Below the pieces are notes generated by a model. It saw nothing but the letters and a program-made list of their open reading frames with translations, was not told where the DNA came from and did not search any database. Below, piece after piece: positions 57,151-64,000 of a stretch of DNA of 64,000 nt; the stretch's first letter is position 1; every line of letters begins with the position of its first letter. Source of the stretch: Paulinella micropora (Eukaryota; Cercozoa; Imbricatea; Euglyphida; Paulinellidae); the NCBI GenBank assembly GCA_019918135.1, contig WBZZ01006266.1, positions 310,001 through 374,000 of the forward strand, written 5' to 3'. The translations under genes and the position numbers were made by a program.

Positions 57151-57790
57151 AGTCGTGAGGCCCTTGTCCATCTGGCACAGCGACCACCACCGATCCATTC
57201 GCCGCAGGGCCGTGCTGGAGCGCGGTGCGCAAGATCTGCGGAAATATCTGCTGGAATATGAAAAGTGAGAAAAAAAAATTTGGAATGCGTTTGCACGCGC
57301 AAACAAGGGACGAGAGGAAGGGGGGGGGGGGGTAGCAGGGGACAAGGGGAACAAGCGGGACGGGAGAGAACCGGGGGGGGGGGGGGGAGCACTCCCCTGC
57401 CGCTTCTTCCCCCCTCTTTCTCTCCCTCCCTCCTCCCCCGCCCCGTCTGTTTCTTTGGTTGTCGGGCAAAAAAATTTTTTTTTTCCTGATTTCATATTTT
57501 TCATATTTTTCTGACCTTGCGCACGATGGCCGAGCCATGGCTTCGACAGGGCGCCGTCGGGGTCGTGAGGCCCTTGTCCACCTGGTACATCGACCACCGC
57601 CCATCCATCCGCCGCAGGGCTGCGCTGGAGCACGGTGCGCAAGATCTGCGGAAATATCTGCTGGAATATGAAAAGTAGAAAAAAATTTTTTTTTGGGATC
57701 TGTTTGCACGCGCAAACAAGGGACGAGGGGGTAAACAGGGGGACAAGGGGAAGAGGGGGGAACGGGGGGGAGGAGCACTCCCCTCTCCTT
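57110..57790. repeat. Family A foldback units
   Basis: Units at about 57125-57270 and 57490-57685, separated by the hairpin GTTTGCACGCGCAAAC and poly-G/poly-C arms meeting at GGGGAGCACTCCCC (about 57385-57398). A perfect hairpin, CAGCAGGGCA-C-TGCCCTGCTG, lies directly after at about 57797-57817. Confidence 0.75.
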
Positions 57791-58044
57791 CCCTGTCAGC
57801 AGGGCACTGCCCTGCTGGCAGACTGTCGGGCGGCGCGGTGCCCTGCGTGGTGGTAGCAGGCAGTGGACATTTTTGCAGCAACATTTTCAGAGTACCCACT
57901 GGCAAACGACGTTTTCCTGCTCAGCCTCCGGCAGCCCGCGCCTAACGGTCTGACTTTGGTACAAAAGCTTTTATTAATTAAAAGAATCTTTTTTTTTCTT
58001 TTCTTTTGCAAACTCTTGGAAAGAGATTTGTATTTATGCGTTGC

Positions 58045-58120
58045 TGAGGTCAGGGAGAGAGCGTACAATGTTTCTAGAGAAGGCAGGCACAGACCAATGC
58101 GAGGATCGCGCAACAAGTGA
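58045..58120 (-). pseudogene. 3' fragment of a propeller-type gene
   Basis: On the minus strand the sequence reads LLRDPRIGLCLPSLETLYAL, matching MLRDPGNSLCLPSLETCML at the C-terminus of the first gene (near 1000-1060); the homology extends a little beyond the stop. No blade remains. 57820-58044 and 58121-58186 contain no gene that I can support; 57943-57970 is shared with 2841-2872. Confidence 0.55.
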
Positions 58121-58186
58121 TACCAGCACAGAGCCCGAATAAACTTGTATCTTGATTTTGGCAGCCAAACACAGACCCCCGGGGGC

Positions 58187-58840
58187 TCACCCCCCCACCC
58201 CCCCCGCGCCTTGGCAAGAAAAACGATCAGAAAAATTGTTTGTAATCAGAGTTGCTTGCGCAAGGAATAGTGCCCGGCACTTGCCATCTCCTCGGGCCAC
58301 CGCTCCTACGTACTCCCAGCCCTTGCGGCATGCCGCATCGATTGCACAGCACTCGCAAGCCCCACCCACCAGCTTCCTATTGTCAGCTTTATTAGAGCAA
58401 TGCGGGTCGCAGGCGGCCGCGCCTATATCTTTTTTCAACAGGGTGACAGCTCCCGCAATTTTATAACCTTCATACCCAATATTGTAAATGCGTACACAGG
58501 CAGATCTGGTGGTACTAGCAGCAGCTGCGGCGAGGGCCGGGCATTTGTCGGCCAAGTGCCGCGACTTGTCCCCGAGGCGGAAGGTGGCACCGCAGTTGGA
58601 CGGGCAGCGGATCGTGAGGTTCTGTACCGCGAGGCGATCGCGGTTGGCGGCCGCTGCGTCATCGGGCCCCCGGCAAGTTGCGCAAGGGCGCCCCGCCGCT
58701 TGGTTTTTCTTAAAGCAAGCTTCGCAGAACGAGGCGCCGCAGCCGTGCTGCACGATGTCGCGTGCCACGCACAGGCAAATTGCACACATTAGGTCCTTGG
58801 TTTCGCCCTCGTTCACCCAAGCCTCGTCGTAACCGGCCAT
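58187..58840 (-). CDS. RING/TRAF-type zinc-finger protein, 217 aa
   Basis: The chosen start is ATG 58840 (MAGYDEAWVNEG); an earlier in-frame ATG at 58921 would translate a poly-G run. Stop TGA 58187-58189. Cys at about 19, 22, 34, 39, 42, 53 and 56 form a RING-like finger (CAIC, GCGASFCEAC, CATC), but the His of CGHxFC is Ala36, so the zinc site is altered. A TRAF-like finger follows (CPSNCGATFRLGDKSRHLAD, then KC), then an Ala-rich stretch and a Cys-rich end (CECCAIDAACRKGWEYVGAV). RING plus TRAF fingers suggest a ubiquitin-related role. A 5'-truncated relative lies at 2960-3337. The very C-terminus runs into a C-rich repeat and may be altered. Confidence 0.65.
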   Translation of the reverse strand: MAGYDEAWVNEGETKDLMCAICLCVARDIVQHGCGASFCEACFKKNQAAGRPCATCRGPDDAAAANRDRLAVQNLTIRCPSNCGATFRLGDKSRHLADKCPALAAAAASTTRSACVRIYNIGYEGYKIAGAVTLLKKDIGAAACDPHCSNKADNRKLVGGACECCAIDAACRKGWEYVGAVARGDGKCRALFLAQATLITNNFSDRFSCQGAGGVGG

Positions 58841-58879
58841 TGGGCTACACAAAGACCAGGTTTTTCTGTTTTGAGTCTG

Positions 58880-59640
58880 TAATTTTTCTTTCCCCCCCCC
58901 CCCCTCATCTCGGCCTTCCATCTCTCTTTTTTTCCCCTTCTCTCTCCCGCTCCCTGTTCTCGCATGGGGGGGGGGGGGGGGACAATTCGTGCTCTCTTCC
59001 CTCCCCTTGTCCCTTCCCTCTCTTAGTTTTCAGTGCCAAGATTAAAACTTTGTGTGTGTCGAGGATTTTTTTTATTTTGTATTTTCTTAGCGCGCCCCTG
59101 CCCTCCTCTTTTCCTTTCCCGCTCTCTGTTCTCAGACGGGGGGAGAGACAAAGACAATTCGTGCTTCTCCCATGGGCACGGACAGGACGCCGTCGGGGGT
59201 CGTGAGGCCCTTGTTCACATGATACATTGACCACCGTCCACACATCCGCCGCAGGGTCGTGCTGGAGCACGGTGCGCAAGATGGACCAAAAAAAAGAAAA
59301 AATATGAAAAGTGGAAAAAAATTGGGATGCGTTTGCACGCGCAAACAAGGGATGAGGGGGGGGGGGGTAGCAGGGGACAAAAGGAAGAGGGGGGAACGGG
59401 GGGGGGAGGGGGGGAAGGAGCACTCCCTCCCCTTCCTCTCTCCCCTTCCTCTTGCTCCCTCCCCTTTGCCTTCCCCCCTTTCTCTTGCCCCGTCTGTTTC
59501 TTTGGTTGTTGGGCAAAAAAGATTCTTTTTCCTTTTTCATATTTTTCATATTTTTCTGGCCTTACAACCTGTGGCCGAGCCATGGCATGGAGAGGGGCTG
59601 GGGTACATCTCGCAATATATCTACATTAAAAGCGCTAGTG
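58880..59640. repeat. Family A and B repeats upstream of the large surface gene
   Basis: Family B units at 58990-59110 (CAGTGCCAAGATTAAAACTT; TTCTTAGCGCGCCCCTGCCC), a family A unit at about 59160-59325, hairpin GTTTGCACGCGCAAAC at 59330-59345, G-rich and C-rich arms, and a 5' half-unit at 59540-59590. The repeat ends about 50 bp before the ATG at 59642. Confidence 0.7.
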
Positions 59641-59641
59641 G

Positions 59642-62600
59642 ATGAGGATGATACAGTTGAACCTAGTTCCAGGGTGGCCGCGCGTGTTGCTAGCGGCCTT
59701 GCTGCCGTTGCTGTTGCGCGCGTATTGCCCGTATGACCCCTCGTCGGCTAAGCCCGGCGACCTGGTACTGGAGCTGTCGGTGAGCGCGGCGGGCGACAAC
59801 TGGACGCTGCCGGCCGCCGGCGCCAACGGGGCCGCTATGGATACCAGGCGTCGCGCGACAGCCACCGGTGTGTGGGAGGTTTTCTGGGAGCAGGGAGGGG
59901 CTGCGCAGCAGTGCAGTGCGCTGTTGGGGCCGTGCAGCCACACTTTTACCGACGGGGGCGTGTTCTTGGTAGTAGTGCGCGGCCGGCTGCCGGCTTGGGC
60001 TATGACCTTGGATTGGCGGGCCCAGTACGGCGGCGGCGGCCGGGTAGCTTTGCGCAAAGTGCTGCAGTGGGGCGGGCTGCGGCTCGCGGCCGAGACGGGG
60101 CAACACTTCTACGGCGAAACGGCGCTGGAGTGGCTGCCGCCCCTGGACCAGCTGGACACGACGGGTTTGCAGAGCCTGGCCTTCAGCTTCGCGGGGCTGT
60201 CGCGGGCCGCGTGCTTTGACGTGTCGGGTCTGCTGGTGCGTGCGTCGCTGACCAGCACGCGCGCGGCCTTTGCGGACTCGCCGTGCCTCAAGTTTGCCAA
60301 TGTCACGAGCTGGGACCTGTCGCGCGTGCTAGACACGGCGTACATGTTCCGCGGCACGCAGGCCACTGCGCTGCCCGGGCTGGCCAGCTGGAACATGTCG
60401 CGGGTCATGAACGCCAGCGGCATGTTTGCGGACGCGTCGCTGCTCGGGGCGGACTTGTCTCGCTGGAGGCCAGGCAGCCTGCGAGAAGCCAGCGGCATGC
60501 TGTCCGGCGCGCCGGCGCTGGTGCCGGACCTGAGCAACTGGACGGTAGCGCCCATGGACCCGCAAGCCACCGCGGCCTTCTGCCAAGGGCTGCTGCGGGG
60601 CTCCGCGCTTAGCGAGAGGCAGGTCCCCCAGGCGTGCGCAAGCTCCGCGTCAGTAACCTGCACGCCCTCGGTGACCTTGTCCAGCTCAGCGTCTGTGACC
60701 AGCTCGCCCACGCGCTCGGCCACACCAACGCCGACCAATTCACAGACACTGACAAGCTCGCGTAGCCTAACACCGAGCCCCTCGGTTACCAGCTCACTGT
60801 CCTTGTCCAGCTCGGCGTCGGTGACGGCCACGATTTCCGTGACACCCACCATATCTGTGACCCCGTCCGTGACTCCGTCCGTGTCGCCGTCCGCGTCGCC
60901 GGACCTCAATGAGTGCGCCCGCCCGGACAATGGTGGCTGCGGGGCCAACGGAGTCTGCGTCAATACCTATGGCAGCTACACTTGCACGTGCAATGCAGGC
61001 TATGTCCAGGCCGGCACACGCACGCTCACGTCACCTAACGAGCTGTATGGCTGGGCCGTGACCATCAGCAGCGGGACCAGTGCTAGCTCCGCTACGGACA
61101 ATAGTGCTACCACGTCCTGGAAGTCGTCGTTGCTCTACGGCACAACCCTCAGCAACAATGTGTGTAGCAACACTGCGACTGCCCCCGTGACCGTGGCGGG
61201 CGGTACAAACTACGTCGGCGATTACCTGCAAATAAGTCAGTCGCTAGGCAGCTTTGCGCGGCTCTTGTCAGTGGGCGTGAGTAGTGCGCGCAATACATAC
61301 TCCAACCCTATCAATGGTTGCCCGGGTACGTGTAACACGGTCGGCGCAGTGTCGGAATTGGCGGTGCTAGGCTCCACGGACCTGGGCCTGAACTGGACGT
61401 ACGTGGGCACGAGCGGCACTTGGAGCAGCTGGAGCGCCGGCCAGACCCAAACTGCAAGCTTGAGCCTAACGCAAGATTATAATGCCTACCGCTTCGTCGT
61501 GATCAGGAACTATTTGCTCTACAGCTTCTCCGTCGCCGCCTGTGAGAAGTTTGTGTATTTGGGCGACATGCGGGTCACACTGGATGTGCCGGTGTGCATC
61601 GCAGGTCCGCCGACGCCGTCCGCGACGATATCTGTGACGCCCACAATCTCTTTGACGAAATCTGTGACGCCGACCGTGTCTGTGACGCCCACGCAGACGC
61701 CGACCGTGTCGCCCACGCAGACGCCGACCGTGTCTGTGACGCCCACGCAGACGCCGACGATATCTGTGACGCCATCCCAGTCTGTGACGCCATCCCAGTC
61801 TGTGACGCCATCCCCGTCTCCCGACATCGACGAGTGCGCGCTGGGGTATTGTCGGTGGGGGGACTGCACCAACACCTACGGCAGCTACACCTGCAACTGC
61901 TGGCCGCAGTCGTTCCCGCCGTACACCGGGAGCGGCTGTGCGCGCGACTACGTCCTGCCCGAATTCAGCTTTGGTGATTACTGGAACCTCAGCGCCTTCG
62001 CCGGTGCTTACTCGGTAGCGACGGGGGGCTGGGACGGTGCCATTGGCAAATACACCAAACTCTACGCACCCGTCGCGGGCACTGATTGGGTCCGAATAGT
62101 GCACACGTTCTCGCAGAAACTGCTGCTTAAGAAGGGACTAGCGTACGACACGCAGGTGACCGGGATGAGAGACCCTTTGGATGGCATAAACACTGGCTAC
62201 CTGGTGGTGTCCATCGCGCTGGACGCCGGCGCCTTGCAGGTCATCTCGGAGGGAGCGTTGTCGAGCTTCGCCTCGAGCACGAGCCTGGCCACCCAATCGC
62301 TACCCAGGTACTCGCCCCCGACTGTCGACATCACCTTCAACAAGCTCTACCTAGAATTGAGAGCCACGGCGAGCTACTCCGGTGTGCGGTTGTTCAGCTT
62401 CCGGCTCAACAACCCGGGCGCGTGCTTGAACATAACCACGTGTACGGGCGGCCAGGCCTGCGCGTTGCCCGACAACACGCAGGCCTACAGCTGCGCCACG
62501 CCCCTCCACCTGTTCAGGCCGTCGGACAAGTTCTGCGCCGAGCCGGTCACCGGGGCAGTCTTCGACGCGGGCTTGGGCGTCCAGCTGCAACTGAGCCCCG

Positions 62601-64000
62601 AGGCTTGCGCCCGGGAACCACTGTTTGTGTTCAGTGGCAAACAACTGGTGTACGTGCCGAACGCCAGCTGGGCGCTGACCAACGACTGGTCCAACTCGTG
62701 GACCAACACGTGGGCCGCTGGCACGTCAACCACGCGTTTTGCGGCGCAGCTGCGCCTCATGTCTGAGGTTTCCACCGTCTCGCAGCAGTGGAGCTGGGAC
62801 GGGGGCACCGGGCGTCTGCAGTCCCAGAACGCGCACGCCTCGTACCCCGGCGGCGGCTTTCTGAACACCGACGACAACCGGGTCAGCGTGTATGGTGTGG
62901 CGGCCGCCTCCAGCGCGGGCGCCGTGGGCCTGGGCGCGGGCTTCGCCTTCAACTACACGCTGCTGCAGCTCACCAACAACGGCGTGCTGTGCCTCAACGT
63001 CAAAGACGGCTTAGACATCAACGGCTACCCGTACCGACCGCTCGGTCTGATCGGGGGCGGCTGTACGCCCTCCCCCAACAACATGCTCAGCTACTCAGGC
63101 TACACCAGCAGCACGCTGCGGTTCGCGCACGTAGGCGACGGCGGCTGGTGCCTGTACAACCAGTGGCAGCGGGACATGGACGCCTACAATTGGTACTGGG
63201 TAAACACGCTCTCTACGCTCATGCGGTGCAACTCGGTCGGCGTCAGGCCCGCCACGCTGCAGTGGAACCTCGTAGGCAACCAGCTGTGGCTCAAGGACGC
63301 CAACCCCGCCGGCTCCGGGGCCCGTGGCAGCTACGTGGACGCCCAAGGCCACTACGTGTCCTGGAGCGCCGCCGGCTTCGAGGCGCAGAGCAGAGTGACG
63401 GCCTTCGCCGACAACGGCACGCCGCGCCCCCCGCGCGCCGGCTTCCACCTGTACCGGCCCTCGGACGGCTACTGCGCCGAGCCGCTGCCGAACGCGGGGC
63501 TCGGCAACGCGGGCAGCTTGTACACTTTTCCCACCTACAGCAGCAGCAACACCCAACACAGCGGCCTGTGGAACCTGGCGAGGTCGAGCGCCTATGATTA
63601 TACGAGCGAGGCCTATCGAGCGTTCGACAGCAGCAGCAGCCTGTCGTGGCGGTCGGCCCCCAACAGCTACCTGAGCACCAGCGGGGCTTACAACTCCCCA
63701 AGCTTCTCGCAGACCACTAATGGGATCCCAGGCGAGTGGTTGCAAGTCAGATGGGTGGGGAGCACACCGATGGTTCTGTACAGCTTCTCCATCCAGGCGG
63801 CCCCGTTATCCGCCGCCGCTTCCGCGTACCCCAAGCGGTTGGCGGTGTGGGGGTCCGCGCAGGCCAGCGACTCGCCCACGGCCTGGACCCTGCTGTACCG
63901 CAGCGGCGACGGGTCCGGCTCCGGGGACGAGCCTGCTTGGAGCACTCCGGGCGAGATCAGGAGCTTCACGCCGTACGTGATTGCCTCCTCCTTCAAGGTG
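59642..64000 (+). CDS. Very large secreted or surface protein with BspA-like, EGF and Ser/Thr/Pro linker regions, 3'-truncated by the window edge
   Basis: From ATG 59642 the frame stays open for 1453 codons to the window end. A TAG stands two codons before the ATG. Residues 1-27 look like a signal peptide (VPGWPRVLLAALLPLLLRAY). Residues of about 200-320 are DUF285/BspA-type repeats (W-D/N-x-SRV-x(3)-x-MF patterns, for example ASWNMSRVMNASGMFADAS). A Ser/Thr/Pro linker (about 330-420; SVTPSVTPSVSPS) precedes a calcium-binding-type EGF (DLNECARPDNGGCGANGVC, then CVNTYGSYTCTC). Residues of about 460-650 look like a galactose-binding/discoidin domain (AYRFVVIRNYLLYSFSV). A second linker (SVTPTQTPTVS) and a second EGF (DIDECALGYC, then TNTYGSYTCNC) follow, then repeated beta-rich segments that include two related HLFRPSDKFCAEP/HLYRPSDGYCAEP motifs, and another discoidin-like end. 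It probably binds surfaces or glycans; this is inferred. Very GC-rich. Confidence 0.75.
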   Translation, partial: MRMIQLNLVPGWPRVLLAALLPLLLRAYCPYDPSSAKPGDLVLELSVSAAGDNWTLPAAGANGAAMDTRRRATATGVWEVFWEQGGAAQQCSALLGPCSHTFTDGGVFLVVVRGRLPAWAMTLDWRAQYGGGGRVALRKVLQWGGLRLAAETGQHFYGETALEWLPPLDQLDTTGLQSLAFSFAGLSRAACFDVSGLLVRASLTSTRAAFADSPCLKFANVTSWDLSRVLDTAYMFRGTQATALPGLASWNMSRVMNASGMFADASLLGADLSRWRPGSLREASGMLSGAPALVPDLSNWTVAPMDPQATAAFCQGLLRGSALSERQVPQACASSASVTCTPSVTLSSSASVTSSPTRSATPTPTNSQTLTSSRSLTPSPSVTSSLSLSSSASVTATISVTPTISVTPSVTPSVSPSASPDLNECARPDNGGCGANGVCVNTYGSYTCTCNAGYVQAGTRTLTSPNELYGWAVTISSGTSASSATDNSATTSWKSSLLYGTTLSNNVCSNTATAPVTVAGGTNYVGDYLQISQSLGSFARLLSVGVSSARNTYSNPINGCPGTCNTVGAVSELAVLGSTDLGLNWTYVGTSGTWSSWSAGQTQTASLSLTQDYNAYRFVVIRNYLLYSFSVAACEKFVYLGDMRVTLDVPVCIAGPPTPSATISVTPTISLTKSVTPTVSVTPTQTPTVSPTQTPTVSVTPTQTPTISVTPSQSVTPSQSVTPSPSPDIDECALGYCRWGDCTNTYGSYTCNCWPQSFPPYTGSGCARDYVLPEFSFGDYWNLSAFAGAYSVATGGWDGAIGKYTKLYAPVAGTDWVRIVHTFSQKLLLKKGLAYDTQVTGMRDPLDGINTGYLVVSIALDAGALQVISEGALSSFASSTSLATQSLPRYSPPTVDITFNKLYLELRATASYSGVRLFSFRLNNPGACLNITTCTGGQACALPDNTQAYSCATPLHLFRPSDKFCAEPVTGAVFDAGLGVQLQLSPEACAREPLFVFSGKQLVYVPNASWALTNDWSNSWTNTWAAGTSTTRFAAQLRLMSEVSTVSQQWSWDGGTGRLQSQNAHASYPGGGFLNTDDNRVSVYGVAAASSAGAVGLGAGFAFNYTLLQLTNNGVLCLNVKDGLDINGYPYRPLGLIGGGCTPSPNNMLSYSGYTSSTLRFAHVGDGGWCLYNQWQRDMDAYNWYWVNTLSTLMRCNSVGVRPATLQWNLVGNQLWLKDANPAGSGARGSYVDAQGHYVSWSAAGFEAQSRVTAFADNGTPRPPRAGFHLYRPSDGYCAEPLPNAGLGNAGSLYTFPTYSSSNTQHSGLWNLARSSAYDYTSEAYRAFDSSSSLSWRSAPNSYLSTSGAYNSPSFSQTTNGIPGEWLQVRWVGSTPMVLYSFSIQAAPLSAAASAYPKRLAVWGSAQASDSPTAWTLLYRSGDGSGSGDEPAWSTPGEIRSFTPYVIASSFKV
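60640..60902. repeat. Degenerate coding minisatellite (Ser/Thr/Pro linker 1)
   Basis: Short units around GTGACCxxxTCCxxCTCGGCGTC and CCGTCCGTGACTCCGTCCGT repeat within the surface gene and encode Ser/Thr/Pro/Val. Unit number is likely to vary between isolates. Confidence 0.6.
61606..61822. repeat. Coding minisatellite (Ser/Thr/Pro linker 2)
   Basis: Units built on ACGCCGACCGTGTCTGTGAC and CCATCCCAGTCTGTGACG repeat several times, some perfectly (the CCATCCCAGTCTGTGACG unit twice in a row near 61770-61806). They encode SVTPTQTPTV-type repeats between the first discoidin-like domain and the second EGF. Confidence 0.7.

Noticed and set aside
60109-60963. Minus-strand ORFs opposite the large surface gene (also 61466-62104 and 63095-63745)
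   Set aside because: They are antisense shadows of a GC-rich coding frame; the plus-strand frame carries signal peptide, EGF and BspA-like motifs.
1-64000. tRNA or rRNA genes
   Set aside because: I looked for cloverleaf-like and conserved rRNA segments and found none that I could support by eye.
1-64000. Bacterial or phage origin of the window
   Set aside because: No operons with ribosome sites, presence of introns, and F-box, RING/TRAF and EGF-type proteins speak against it.

Overview
The window looks like an accessory region of a eukaryote-associated genome, most plausibly a large nucleocytoplasmic-type DNA virus of an amoeba or alga, or such a virus integrated into a host. The grounds are proteins typical of those genomes (Sel1 repeats, RING/TRAF zinc fingers, F-box plus LRR, a kinase-like protein, D5/SF3-like and HNH domains, EGF/BspA-type surface proteins), divergent monocistronic genes without bacterial ribosome sites, and at least two loci with GT-AG spliceosomal introns. 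I could not name the species. No capsid, polymerase, tRNA or rRNA gene is visible, so a repeat-rich segment of a host chromosome is not excluded.

Layout. 1-4.7 kb: the 3' end of a beta-propeller gene, two unrecognised genes and a RING/TRAF gene fragment. 4.7-7.4 kb: a decayed copy of a gene cassette. 7.4-11 kb: foldback repeats around one unrecognised gene (8724-9611). 11.2-16.7 kb: the best preserved cassette, made of a minus-strand RING/Sel1 gene, a divergent plus-strand SF3-like/HNH gene and a truncated coiled-coil gene. 17-18.6 kb: dispersed repeats. 18.7-20.3 kb: an intron-containing alpha/beta hydrolase. 20.4-22.9 kb: a broken Sel1 gene and a frame-disrupted F-box/LRR gene. 23-27.7 kb: repeats. 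27.8-30.1 kb: a frame-disrupted kinase-like gene. 31-34.9 kb: a Sel1 gene and a second intact SF3-like gene without HNH. 35.3-36.6 kb: a tandem array of long palindromes. 36.5-42.8 kb: a third cassette copy, with broken RING/Sel1 and HNH genes but an intact coiled-coil gene. 42.8-48.2 kb: GC-rich genes including a PD-(D/E)XK-like nuclease, a membrane protein with an intron, a coiled-coil protein and a protein with a possible N-myristoylation site. 48.7-51.5 kb: the third intact SF3-like gene, this time with the HNH at its N-terminus. 52-59.6 kb: arrays of foldback repeats, a second copy of the 25.8-27.5 kb segment and a RING/TRAF gene. 59.6-64 kb: a very large secreted or surface protein, open to the right edge.

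The most unusual content is a multicopy family of proteins with a degenerate D5/SF3-type helicase core. It has three intact members and at least six fragments. The HNH nuclease module is C-terminal in one member, N-terminal in another and missing from the third. One member travels with a divergent RING/Sel1 gene and a coiled-coil gene as a cassette found three times. Around these genes lie at least four families of long foldback (palindromic) repeats with homopurine/homopyrimidine arms. Many gene copies have decayed through internal deletions, some with short microhomology at the junction. Several otherwise coherent genes change frame, in two cases at homopolymer runs, so sequencing or assembly error must be excluded before calling them pseudogenes.
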